Origin: AG-12 sp027339635
GTDB lineage: Bacteria > Chloroflexota > Dormibacteria > Aeolococcales > Bog-877
Direction: 5' to 3'
NCBI GenBank assembly: GCA_027339635.1
Contig: DAHWNZ010000009.1
Location: 1 to 64,000 of the forward strand
Length of the DNA: 64,000 bases
Part shown: piece by piece, positions 8,119-16,779 of the stretch
Numbering within the stretch: the stretch's first letter is position 1
Layout of the letters: each line of letters starts with the position of its first letter
The notes under the pieces: generated by a model
Databases searched by the model: none
Told to the model about the DNA's origin: nothing
Seen by the model: only the letters and a program-made list of their open reading frames with translations
Translations under genes and position numbers: made by a program

Positions 8119-8233
8119 GCGCCGCCCCCCCCACCCCGGCGATCGCGTCCGCGGGCAGCGGCCTGCCTCCTGCGGCAAGTGCCCTAGCCCCTACTGGCAA
8201 GCAGCCTTCCAACATCGATCCAGCCCTCCAGGC

Positions 8234-10003
8234 TCAGCGGTTCCGCTGCTGCACCACATAGCTCTCCAGAATGTCCCCCTCCAGAAAGTCCTGATAGCTG
8301 CCGAGATCGATGCCGCACTCATAGCCCTGCGCAACCTCTCGGACGTCGTCCTTGAAGCGCCGCAGGGATTCCACCTTCGCCCGCTGCACCTCCCGGCCAT
8401 CCCTGAGCACCACGATCGCCGATCCCCTGGTTATCTTGCCGTCGGAGACCTGGCACCCCGCGATGATCCCGCTGCGGGGAACCCGGATGCGGGCCTTGAC
8501 CTCAGCTCGACCTTCGAATACCTCCTCAAAAGTCGGCTCGTGGAGTCCTCGGATGGCCTTCTCGATGTCCTCTGTGATCTGATAGACCACGTCGTAGGTG
8601 CGGACGTCGATGCCCTGGTTATCCGCCGCAGCCCTGGCGTTGGCGTCAGGGCGGATGTTGAACCCGATCACGATGGCGTTGGCGGCCGCCGCCAGGTCGA
8701 CGTCGGCCACGGTGATGGGGCCGACCCCCTCGTAGACGAGTCGCAGGCGGACGAGCGGGTCCGCGAACCGCAGCAGGGCCCCCCTCAGGGCCTCGAGAGC
8801 ACCCTGGGTGTCGGCCTTGACAACCAAGTCGAGGTCGCGAACGCCCTGATCACTCTGACGGCTCAGCTCCGCGAGGCTGACCTTGGGCACCTCTCCCCGC
8901 CCCGCCCTCTGGGCCAGCTGCACTGCCTGCGCTCGCGTTCTGGCCTCCTTCTCGGAGGCGACCACCTCAAGTCGATCGCCGGCGGTGACCACCTCAGGAA
9001 GGCCCACCACCTGCACTGGAAGGCCCGGTCCGCAGCTGTCAACCCGGGCCCCACGGTCATCGACCAGGGCCCTGACCCTTCCCGCTACGGGACCCACCAC
9101 AAAGTGGTCCTGCAGCCGTAACGTGCCCTCCTGCACGAGGACGGCGGCAACCGGCCCTCTCCCGCGATCGACCCGGGAATCGATGATCGTGGCCTCAGCC
9201 GGACGGTTGGGGTTGGCCCGGGGCTCATGCAGGTCCGTGACCAGCAGGATCATCTCCAGCAGGTGGTCGATGCCCTCCCCGGTCTTGGCTGACACCGGCA
9301 CCGCCACCACGTCGCCTCCGAAGTCCTCCACAACCACGCCGCGCTCGGCCAGCTGTTGCTTGACCCGGTCCGGATTGGCGTCCTCCACGTCGACCTTGTT
9401 GATCGCGACAAGGATCGGCACTCTGGCGTTCTGCACATGCTGGATCGCCTCAACCGTCTGGGGCATCACCCCATCGTTGGCCGCCACTACCAGCACCGCC
9501 AGGTCGGTGATGTTGGCACCTCTCGCCCGCATCGCTGTGAATGCTTCATGGCCAGGGGTGTCGATGAAGGTGATCCGACGACCATCCCTGGTCACCACGG
9601 AGGCGCCGATGCTCTGAGTAATCCCGCCCGCCTCGCCACTCGCCACACTGGTGTGGCGGATGGAGTCAAGCAGACTCGTCTTGCCGTGGTCGACATGCCC
9701 CAGGACGGTGACCACCGGCGGCCGCGGCTGGAGCTGCCCAGCCGCCGAGTCTGCCCTGAACTGGTCACGGTCTGAGAACCGCTCCACCAAGGGTTGGGCG
9801 GCCTCCTCCGGTGCCAAGATGTCTACTTCCAGCTGCTGCGCCACCAGTCTGGCCGTGCCCAAATCCAGCGATTGATTGATGGTCGCCAGAATCCGGTGCT
9901 GCAGCAGGATCTTGGAAACCTCGGCCGGCGACACCCCCAGCGCGTCGGCGAAGGACTTCACGGTCAGGTTCTGGGGCAGTTCGATCTGCTTGGTCTTGGC
10001 TAT
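8234..10003 (-). CDS. infB: Translation initiation factor IF-2, apparent AUA start
   Basis: IF-2 places initiator tRNA on the ribosome. The GTPase motif is GHVDHGKT, followed by DTPGHEAF and NKVD, then the beta-barrel domains and the fMet-tRNA-binding C-domain. The long variable N-terminal region of many IF-2 proteins is absent, giving about 589 residues. The first standard start codon is GTG at 9961, with no ribosome site. The frame continues upstream through the IF2N-type residues IELPQNLT to an in-frame TGA at 10018-10016. The only well-placed candidate is ATA at 10003-10001. It lies six to seven bases after GAGGAGGA and overlaps the ylxR stop as ATAG. The conservative start is 9961. Confidence 0.95.
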   Translation of the reverse strand: MAKTKQIELPQNLTVKSFADALGVSPAEVSKILLQHRILATINQSLDLGTARLVAQQLEVDILAPEEAAQPLVERFSDRDQFRADSAAGQLQPRPPVVTVLGHVDHGKTSLLDSIRHTSVASGEAGGITQSIGASVVTRDGRRITFIDTPGHEAFTAMRARGANITDLAVLVVAANDGVMPQTVEAIQHVQNARVPILVAINKVDVEDANPDRVKQQLAERGVVVEDFGGDVVAVPVSAKTGEGIDHLLEMILLVTDLHEPRANPNRPAEATIIDSRVDRGRGPVAAVLVQEGTLRLQDHFVVGPVAGRVRALVDDRGARVDSCGPGLPVQVVGLPEVVTAGDRLEVVASEKEARTRAQAVQLAQRAGRGEVPKVSLAELSRQSDQGVRDLDLVVKADTQGALEALRGALLRFADPLVRLRLVYEGVGPITVADVDLAAAANAIVIGFNIRPDANARAAADNQGIDVRTYDVVYQITEDIEKAIRGLHEPTFEEVFEGRAEVKARIRVPRSGIIAGCQVSDGKITRGSAIVVLRDGREVQRAKVESLRRFKDDVREVAQGYECGIDLGSYQDFLEGDILESYVVQQRNR

Positions 10004-10335
10004 CTGGGTTCCTCCTCAGCGCAATCGTCGCGCGTCCTGCCCCTTGGTGAATTGGCAATCATACCGACCAGGGCCGCGGGTGGGGAGCCCTGATCGGGTG
10101 CTGCGTTGTCGGAGCGCAGTGAGCGCTGAAACGAGCGCCGCCTCACGGCGAGCTCCCAGCACTCAATGTTGGCACACAAGTAGGCGCCGCGTCCTAGCGA
10201 CCTCGGCCCTGGCAGGTCGCAATCAATCCCGTGGTCAGTCCCATGAAAGCGGATCAGGGCAGCCTGCGGCCGCCTCTGCCGGCAGCCGACACAGGTTCGC
10301 CAGGGCGCATGTCCGCCCCCCACTTCAGGGGGCAA
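10000..10335 (-). CDS. ylxR: YlxR/RnpM family RNA-binding protein
   Basis: The 111-residue protein contains the YlxR (DUF448) core: RTCVGCRQRRPQ, LIRF and LGRGAYLC. YlxR has been reported to bind RNase P RNA and modulate RNase P (RnpM). It always lies between nusA and infB, as here. It overlaps the end of nusA. Its last codons carry GAGGAGGA, which serves as the ribosome site for infB, and its TAG stop overlaps the proposed infB AUA. Confidence 0.93.
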   Translation of the reverse strand: MPPEVGGGHAPWRTCVGCRQRRPQAALIRFHGTDHGIDCDLPGPRSLGRGAYLCANIECWELAVRRRSFQRSLRSDNAAPDQGSPPAALVGMIANSPRGRTRDDCAEEEPR

Positions 10336-11395
10336 CCGCCAGCCCCATCCGCTCAGCTGGGCGGATGTCTATCCTCCACCCGGTGAGACGGGCGGCGAGC
10401 CTGGCGTTCTGGCCCTCCTTCCCAATCGCGAGCGAGAGCACATCGGGATCGACCATGACGGTCGCCCGGTGAGCCTCCTCGTCGATCGTCACCGCCTTGA
10501 CCGGGGCCGGAGCGAGGGCCCGCGCCACCAGGGTCGCCGGATCCCCGGACCACTCCAGGACGTCGACCTTCTCCCCCCCCAGCTGGCCCACGACCGCCCT
10601 GATCCGCACCCCCCGGAGTCCTATGCACGCTCCCTTAGCGTCAATCTCAGGGCGCTGCGACTCGACTGCGACCTTGGCCCGATCGCCGGGCTCCCGCGCC
10701 ACCGCCCGGACGACCAGGGTGCCGTCAGTGAGCTCTGGAACCTCCGCTTCCATCAGCCGCCGCAGGAGCAGCGGGCTGGTTCGCGAGGCCCTCACCTGGA
10801 CGTACTCCCCATGCCCCGCCCGCCGCGACTCCATCAGCACCACCTTAAGATGCTGGCCGCGCCGAAGCCGCTCCCCCGGAATCTGTTCGAGAGGAGCCAG
10901 GACAGCCAGCAGGGACCCACTTCTGAGATACCAGGTGCCCTGGTCCAGGCGCTCAACTATGGCGTCCGCCAGCTGCCCCCGGTGCTCCTCAGCCTGCCCC
11001 TGCAGCTGCCGCTCCCGCACCTCCCTGATCCACTTTCCCAGGCGAGCTCTGGCGAGCCGGGCGGCCCGCCGGGAGACCTCCTGCGGAAGCTCTGTGAGGG
11101 TGGGCTCGAGGGGGTCCGCCCTCGGCCCGGCGTCGGCGGGAGCCAAGTCCGGCACGGTGTCGAGGTCCCGCCCACTCTCCGGATCTGTCACGGCCAGCAT
11201 CAACCTGCCGGTGAGCTGGTCCAGCTCGACCCTCACCTGGGTCTGCAGACCCTCCTCCTCCATCCACGCCTGCCGGATGGAGTCGGCCACGACCTCAAGC
11301 AGGATGTCCTGGGACAGGCCCACCTCATCCTGAACCTGCTGGAGAGCGTCAGCCCACGGTATCTCCACGCCCCCCTCGGGACTGCGCCGGATCAA
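10325..11395 (-). CDS. nusA: Transcription termination/antitermination factor NusA
   Basis: The 356-residue protein has the N-terminal RNA-polymerase-binding domain, an S1-like domain (about 140-205) and two KH domains. The second KH domain carries the IGKEGQNARLAARL signature. No C-terminal acidic repeats are present, as in many non-proteobacteria. NusA modulates pausing, termination and antitermination. It probably starts at a TTG that overlaps the rimP stop (TTGA); a GTG ten codons later is an alternative. Confidence 0.95.
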   Translation of the reverse strand: MIRRSPEGGVEIPWADALQQVQDEVGLSQDILLEVVADSIRQAWMEEEGLQTQVRVELDQLTGRLMLAVTDPESGRDLDTVPDLAPADAGPRADPLEPTLTELPQEVSRRAARLARARLGKWIREVRERQLQGQAEEHRGQLADAIVERLDQGTWYLRSGSLLAVLAPLEQIPGERLRRGQHLKVVLMESRRAGHGEYVQVRASRTSPLLLRRLMEAEVPELTDGTLVVRAVAREPGDRAKVAVESQRPEIDAKGACIGLRGVRIRAVVGQLGGEKVDVLEWSGDPATLVARALAPAPVKAVTIDEEAHRATVMVDPDVLSLAIGKEGQNARLAARLTGWRIDIRPAERMGLAVAP

Positions 11396-11871
11396 AGGTC
11401 CACCACAACCCTGGCGCGGAGCACCTGCGCCCGCTCAACGGCGGATTCCACGAGCCGTCCGGAGCGGCCCCTCCTTGTCTCCAGGCCCAACTCCTCTTCC
11501 GAAACAAAGACCAGGCGCCCTTCCAGCACCTGCTCGCTGTCAACTGCTGTCAGGTGCAGGCGGACCCGCCGTCCCAGCGCCGCCCGGTAGTCGTCGTCGG
11601 TCGCCAGGTCCCGTTCGGCGCCGGGTGAGGAAACCTCCAGGCTGTAGGCGGGCGGGAACAGCTCCTCATGCTGGTCCAGGATCGAAGACACCACCTGGCT
11701 GGCCAGCCCGCACTCTTCGATCGAGATCCCACCGGGCCGGTCCACCGTTATCCGGAGCACCGCGCCGCGCTTGTCTTGGTGCCAGGAAACCCGAATAAGG
11801 GAAATCCCCTTCGCCTCCAGGGCGAAGGCCACCAAATCCCGCACCAACACTTCCGGAGCCTGCTTGGGCAT
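11392..11871 (-). CDS. rimP: Ribosome maturation factor RimP
   Basis: The 159-residue protein has the two RimP domains. The SSPGAERDL segment corresponds to the family's SPGxxRPL motif, and the C-terminal half is an Sm-like barrel. RimP assists 30S assembly. It is the first gene of the rimP-nusA-ylxR-infB-rbfA-nrnA-truB-ribF operon. Its ATG is preceded by a weak GAGG at a long spacing. The promoter should lie in 11872-11969. Confidence 0.94.
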   Translation of the reverse strand: MPKQAPEVLVRDLVAFALEAKGISLIRVSWHQDKRGAVLRITVDRPGGISIEECGLASQVVSSILDQHEELFPPAYSLEVSSPGAERDLATDDDYRAALGRRVRLHLTAVDSEQVLEGRLVFVSEEELGLETRRGRSGRLVESAVERAQVLRARVVVDL

Positions 11872-11969
11872 GCTATATCAACCTCGGACCGGGAGCGGGG
11901 TCGCGTTTCCCTCTTCAGGCGAGATACTCTGGCCCCCTGCAGGCCGGAATTCTAGCCCCCAGGACGACT

Positions 11970-14534
11970 TCAGCGGCGTGCCGGGGCGGCGGCGACCGAC
12001 CCAGCGCCTCCGCCTCGTCTCACCGCGGGGCGAGGGTCCATGTGCCGCCAGGCGGTGAGCAAAGCCGCTGCGTTGAATATCGAGGAATACGTTCCTGAGG
12101 CGATCCCCAGCAGCAGCGCCAGGGCGAACCCCTGGATGGACGCGCCGCCCAACAGCACCAGGGTCAGCAACACGAAGATGACCGTCAGCGACGTGTTCAG
12201 GGATCTGGTCATCGTCTGGGCGATGGAGAGGTTGACCACCTGGTCGAAACTCATCCGAGACCCCTGGAGGCGCAGATTCTCCCTGATCCTGTCGAAGACC
12301 ACGATGGTGTCGTGGACGGAGAAGCCGACCACCGTGAGCACGGCGCTCACGAATAGGGAGTTCACCTGACCAAGTTGGCTGAAGTGGCCGAGGATCGCCC
12401 ACAGCCCCACCAGGACGAACACATCGTGGAGCAACGCCACCATGGCCGCGATGGCGAACCGGCGGGCGCTGATCAGGGTCTTGGAGAACCGGAACCCAAG
12501 ATACAGAGATATCAAGAGGGCCGAGACGATCACCAGGAACACCGAGCTCACGACCAGGCTGCTGGCGATCGTGGGGCCGACCGTGCTCTCGTTGAGATTC
12601 AGCCCTCCCGACTTGCTCTTGGTGATCCCGAAGTGGGTGTCCAAACTCTGGTTGATGGTCGACAGCTGGCCCGCCGTAATCGGCTCCGTCTGCACGTCGT
12701 AGTAGTGGTCAGCCTCAGCCAGAACCTGTGCGTGCGCCTTGGGAGCCACGTCGTTGACCACCTTCAGGACCTGGGCCGCGGTGGTGGGTTGGCGCAGCTG
12801 CACCGCCACGGTGTCGCCGCCCGTGAAGTCGATGCCCAGGTTGAAACCGGCGACCATGATGGTGATGATCCCCGGCACGATGACGATCAAGGACGCCGCG
12901 AAGTACCAGTTGCGGTGGCTGATCACATCGAAGCGGCGCCCTGATCGGAATTCCTGGGCCAGCCGCTCCCCCGGCAGGATCCTGGTGTACAGCGTGGGCC
13001 GGCGCGCGAATTCGAACCAGCGCCCCACGTAGTGCAGCAGCGAGTGGGTGATCACGATCGCCGAGAACATGCTGACCGCCACCCCGATGAACAGGGTGAG
13101 GGCGAATCCCTGCACATCGGAGGCACCGAAGAAGAACAAGATGGTGCAGGTGATCATGGTCGCGATGTTGGAGTCCCGAATGGCGGGCCAGGCGCGCCGG
13201 AATCCGTACTCCACGGCAAGCTCCTGGGGCCTTCCCGCGCGCAGCTCCTCCTTGGTTCTTTCGAAGATGAGCACGTTGGCATCGACGGCCATGCCCACCG
13301 ACAGGATGAAGCCGGCCAGCCCTGGCAGCGTGATCACCACCGGGATCAGCTGGTAGATCGCGAGCACGATCAGGGCGTAGAAGATGAGGGCGATGCTGGC
13401 CAGCACGCCCGGGAAACGGTAGTACAGCAGCATGAACAGGATGACCAGGATCAACCCCAGGGCCCCCGCCTGCAGGCTCTGGGTCACCGACTGCTTGCCC
13501 AGACTGGAGGAGACGGTCGTAGACTGCAGCACCCCGATCTGGGCCGGCAGGGAACCAGCGTTGATGTCGTCCACCAGCTGCTGTGCGGAGTTGTAGGTGA
13601 AGTTCCCCGTGATCTCCGTCTGATTGCTGCTGGGCCCGTCCACCACCGGCGCCGTCAGCACCTGGTTGTCCAAGAAGATCGCCACCTGGGCGGTCGGGGG
13701 GGCGCCTGAGCTGGTGCCCCCGGAGCCAGAGGTGCTGCAGCCCGGGTTCTGCTCACAGGCCTTGGTGGTCACCTGGCTCCAAACCGCGCTGCCCTGGGAG
13801 TTGAAGGTTATGTCCACCGCGTAGCCACCCCCGGGGTTCTCGCCCACGGAGGCATTGGTCACATCCGAAGAGGGGAGGTTCTTGATGATCTTCCAGTGGT
13901 AATAGGTGCCAGTCGAGGAGACCGGGTAGTAGGTCGGGTTGTTGAACTGGCAACTGGCCTTCGCGTGCCCGGCCGGGAAGCAGTCGCTGGGCACCAGCTG
14001 ATCCTGGTCGATGCAGGTCTGGGTCGTGCACGTCCCCGGCGACCCATTGACGGTCGGTTTGCCCGCCACTGCCACCGCGAAGTGAAGCTGGGCGGTCTGC
14101 CCGATGGTCTTCAGCGCCTGGCTGATTCCGACCCCGGGCAGGGTGACCAGGATCTCATTGTCACCCTGAGCCTGGACCTGAGTGTCGGCAACCCCCAGGG
14201 CGTTCACCCTCTTGCCGAGGATGGTGAGGCTCGCGGACTGCGCCTCCGCCATGGTCTTACCCTTGGGAAGGCCGGTGCGACAGCCTATGCCCGGTGGGTT
14301 GTCCGGGCCCTGGCAGATCGCCAGCAGCAGGGAGGTTCCCCCGGAGAGGTCGAGCCCCTTGTGGATGTAGATCGGCGTCCCGAACAGGGTCGGCTCCTTG
14401 CCGCTCGGGTAGCTTGCCGTGATGCTCTTGTGGCGAACCGCCACGTTGTAGATCTGAGCGTAACCGTCGACCACGATCGCCCCCAGGACCAGCACCACGA
14501 CCAGGGCCAGCCACCACCGGTTGATCCGGATCAT
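11970..14534 (-). CDS. secDF: Fused protein-export membrane protein SecDF
   Basis: The 854-residue protein joins SecD and SecF. After a first membrane helix (8-26) comes a large periplasmic-side domain, then five helices of SecD with GMAVDANVLIFERTKEEL. The SecF half follows, with LGIDFTGGD and VHDTIVVFDRIRENL. SecDF uses the proton gradient to pull preproteins through SecYEG. The fusion is known from Bacillus. An insert at about residues 160-290 of the SecD extracytoplasmic domain contains several Cys residues and Gly/Ser-rich linkers, which is unusual. It follows tgt after about 50 bases with a hairpin between. Confidence 0.96.
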   Translation of the reverse strand: MIRINRWWLALVVVLVLGAIVVDGYAQIYNVAVRHKSITASYPSGKEPTLFGTPIYIHKGLDLSGGTSLLLAICQGPDNPPGIGCRTGLPKGKTMAEAQSASLTILGKRVNALGVADTQVQAQGDNEILVTLPGVGISQALKTIGQTAQLHFAVAVAGKPTVNGSPGTCTTQTCIDQDQLVPSDCFPAGHAKASCQFNNPTYYPVSSTGTYYHWKIIKNLPSSDVTNASVGENPGGGYAVDITFNSQGSAVWSQVTTKACEQNPGCSTSGSGGTSSGAPPTAQVAIFLDNQVLTAPVVDGPSSNQTEITGNFTYNSAQQLVDDINAGSLPAQIGVLQSTTVSSSLGKQSVTQSLQAGALGLILVILFMLLYYRFPGVLASIALIFYALIVLAIYQLIPVVITLPGLAGFILSVGMAVDANVLIFERTKEELRAGRPQELAVEYGFRRAWPAIRDSNIATMITCTILFFFGASDVQGFALTLFIGVAVSMFSAIVITHSLLHYVGRWFEFARRPTLYTRILPGERLAQEFRSGRRFDVISHRNWYFAASLIVIVPGIITIMVAGFNLGIDFTGGDTVAVQLRQPTTAAQVLKVVNDVAPKAHAQVLAEADHYYDVQTEPITAGQLSTINQSLDTHFGITKSKSGGLNLNESTVGPTIASSLVVSSVFLVIVSALLISLYLGFRFSKTLISARRFAIAAMVALLHDVFVLVGLWAILGHFSQLGQVNSLFVSAVLTVVGFSVHDTIVVFDRIRENLRLQGSRMSFDQVVNLSIAQTMTRSLNTSLTVIFVLLTLVLLGGASIQGFALALLLGIASGTYSSIFNAAALLTAWRHMDPRPAVRRGGGAGSVAAAPARR

Positions 14535-14571
14535 CTGTCAGCCGCCTCCGGGGAAATCAATGAGAGCATCA

Positions 14572-14595
14572 AGGAGCCCTGATTTTAGGGCTCCT
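14572..14595 (-). terminator. 9-base hairpin at the tgt stop, before secDF
   Basis: AGGAGCCCT and AGGGCTCCT pair perfectly around a six-base loop (14581-14586) that contains part of the tgt stop codon. No U-tract follows, so it is more likely a weak attenuator or RNA-processing element between tgt and secDF than a strong terminator. Confidence 0.5.
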
Positions 14596-15733
14596 GGGCC
14601 CGAGACCCAAAATTTGCCTCCGGCGCACGGTCCCGCACGGCCATTTTCTGGCGCCGGCTGATGATCAGAGCCCGAAGTGAACCGACCTCAATCGCGCGGC
14701 GCACGTCCGCCATCAGCTGGCCCAGGTGGTGGAGGTTGTGCAGGCTCACCAGGCGGTGCCCCAGGATCTCCCCGGCCTGGTGCAGGTGCCGCAGATAGGC
14801 CCTTGAGAACCTCCGACAGCATGGACAGTCACAGCCGGGCTCCAGGGGCCGCGGGTCGTCGCGGTAGGCGCTGCGGCGGAGGACCAGGCGGCCCTCGCGC
14901 ACCATCGCCGTCCCAGTGCGGGCCAACCGGGTCGGGAGCACGCAGTCGAATAGGTCGATCCCCTGCTCCACGGCGTCGAGGATCTCCAGGTCGCTGCCCA
15001 AGCCCATCAGGTACCGCGGCAAGTCCGCAGGGAGCACCTCGACGCAGGCGTCGATGGCCCGGCGCCGGACCGGTGCGGGCTCGCCGAGGACAAGCCCGCC
15101 CAGGGCAATCCCGTCAAAACCCATGCCCGAGATGGTGGCCGCGGCCTCATGGCGGGACATAGCCGCGAACCCTCCCTGGACTATCCCGAAGACCAGCGTC
15201 GATCCGGCCTCCACCTGACGGCACCGCGCGGCCCAGAGATTGGTGCGTCGGGTGGCCTGCGTGATTTGCGCCTCCGAGGCTCCGAACGCGCTCGGGTGGT
15301 CCAGCGCCATGGCAACGTCCACGCCGATGCGAACCTGTCCCTGGACCACTAGCTCAGGCGTCATCCGCACCCTGCGGCCGTCGTACGGCGACCGGAAATC
15401 GACGCCTTCGTCATCGAACTCAAGGAGCCGCGCCAAGCTCACGGTCTGATATCCACCACTGTCGGTCAGGATCGAATGCGGCCAGCCCATGAAGCGGTGC
15501 AGACCCCCAAGCTCCTCGATCAGGTCCAACCCCGGGCGCAGGCTCAGGTGGTAGAAGTTGGCCAGCAACATGTCCGCGCCACTGGCGGCGACCTCGTCAG
15601 GGTCACAGGCCTTGACCGTGCCGTGGGTGCCGACCGGCATGAAGGCCGGCGTCTCCACTCGCCCGCTGGCGGTGATCAGGAAGCCCCGCCGGGCACCGCC
15701 GTCCCGGGCTGTCACTGTGAAGTGGGAACTCAC
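14585..15733 (-). CDS. tgt: Queuine tRNA-ribosyltransferase
   Basis: The 382-residue protein matches bacterial Tgt. It has the TDSGGYQ segment with the nucleophile-region Asp, and FDCVLPTRLARTGTA. The zinc motif is CDCPCCxxxSRAYLRHL with a later His. It exchanges guanine 34 for preQ1 in tRNAs with GUN anticodons, which include the tRNA-Tyr seen at 257. It overlaps the queA stop by four bases. The variants FYHLSLRPG and GYQTVSL differ slightly from the usual YHLYLRPG and GFQVFSL. Confidence 0.96.
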   Translation of the reverse strand: MSSHFTVTARDGGARRGFLITASGRVETPAFMPVGTHGTVKACDPDEVAASGADMLLANFYHLSLRPGLDLIEELGGLHRFMGWPHSILTDSGGYQTVSLARLLEFDDEGVDFRSPYDGRRVRMTPELVVQGQVRIGVDVAMALDHPSAFGASEAQITQATRRTNLWAARCRQVEAGSTLVFGIVQGGFAAMSRHEAAATISGMGFDGIALGGLVLGEPAPVRRRAIDACVEVLPADLPRYLMGLGSDLEILDAVEQGIDLFDCVLPTRLARTGTAMVREGRLVLRRSAYRDDPRPLEPGCDCPCCRRFSRAYLRHLHQAGEILGHRLVSLHNLHHLGQLMADVRRAIEVGSLRALIISRRQKMAVRDRAPEANFGSRAQEP

Positions 15734-16779
15734 GTCGATCGCCAGCCGAACATGCAGTCGCCGAAGCTGAGAAAGCGGTAGCCACGCTCAAGCGCGTGTT
15801 GGTAGGCGTCCACCACCGTCTGGTGCCCGAAGAAGGCGCTGACCATCACCAGCAGCGACGAGCGCGGCTGGTGGAAATTGGTGAGCAGGCCGTCGACCGC
15901 CTGGAACTGGAAACCGGGCTTGATGTAGAGGTCGGTCTCCCCCTGGCCGGCCAGGACGTCCCCGTTCGAGCCGACGGCGGACTCCAGGCACCTCACCACG
16001 GTCGTCCCGACCGCGACCACACGCCCTCCCGCAGCGCGGGTCCCAGATATCGCCAGCGCCGTCTCCTCGGGCACCTCGAACAACTCCCTGTGCATCACAT
16101 GGTCCTCGATGTCGGGAACGCGAATAGGGACGAAAGTGGCCAGCCCGATCTCCAGCTGAATCCTGAGGACGCGAACACCGCCACCCTCGAGCTGGGCCAG
16201 GAGACGCTCGGTCAGGTGCAGCCCGGCCGTGGGAGCGGCGGCGGATCGTGGCGCCCCGGTCGAATAGACGGTCTGGTAGCGATCGCGATCCGCAAGCGGC
16301 TCCCGAACATAAGGAGGGATGGGCATCTCGGCAAGCTCCTCGAGCTCCAGGCCCGGGTCGGTCTCTACCTCCACGACCCTGCCTCCAGGGTGCTCTTCCC
16401 ACAGCCCGACCACCCTGGCCCTCCAGCCCGACCCGCTGGCCTCCCGGCCGATTCGCAGAGAGCGCCCCGGGCGCACCAGTGCCAGGTGGCGACCGTCCTG
16501 TAGATCGCGCACCAGCAGCACTTCGGCTTCACGTCCACCCGCCCGACCCCGCAGCCTGGCCGCCCTGACTCTGGTGTCATTGACGACCAGGCAGTCCCCC
16601 TCGCAGAGAAGGCTCGGAAAGGCTCCCACACCCTGGTCAACAAGGGTCCCGCCCTCTCCCAGCACCAGCAGCCGACTTGCATCCCGTCTTGGTAGGGGCC
16701 GCTGGGCGACGGCTGAGTCGGGGAGCTCGTAGTCGTAGTTCTCCAGAGAGGAGGGGCCCGTGCTACTCGACTCCGCCAA
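15730..16779 (-). CDS. queA: S-adenosylmethionine:tRNA ribosyltransferase-isomerase
   Basis: The 349-residue protein matches QueA: YDYELPDSAVAQRPL at the start, VNDTRV in the first third, TAGLHLTERLL in the centre and LLTNFHQPRSSLLVMVSAF near the end. It converts preQ1-tRNA to epoxyqueuosine-tRNA, the step after Tgt, and is co-translated with tgt through an overlap. Its start region overlaps the end of ruvB. Confidence 0.97.
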   Translation of the reverse strand: MAESSSTGPSSLENYDYELPDSAVAQRPLPRRDASRLLVLGEGGTLVDQGVGAFPSLLCEGDCLVVNDTRVRAARLRGRAGGREAEVLLVRDLQDGRHLALVRPGRSLRIGREASGSGWRARVVGLWEEHPGGRVVEVETDPGLELEELAEMPIPPYVREPLADRDRYQTVYSTGAPRSAAAPTAGLHLTERLLAQLEGGGVRVLRIQLEIGLATFVPIRVPDIEDHVMHRELFEVPEETALAISGTRAAGGRVVAVGTTVVRCLESAVGSNGDVLAGQGETDLYIKPGFQFQAVDGLLTNFHQPRSSLLVMVSAFFGHQTVVDAYQHALERGYRFLSFGDCMFGWRST

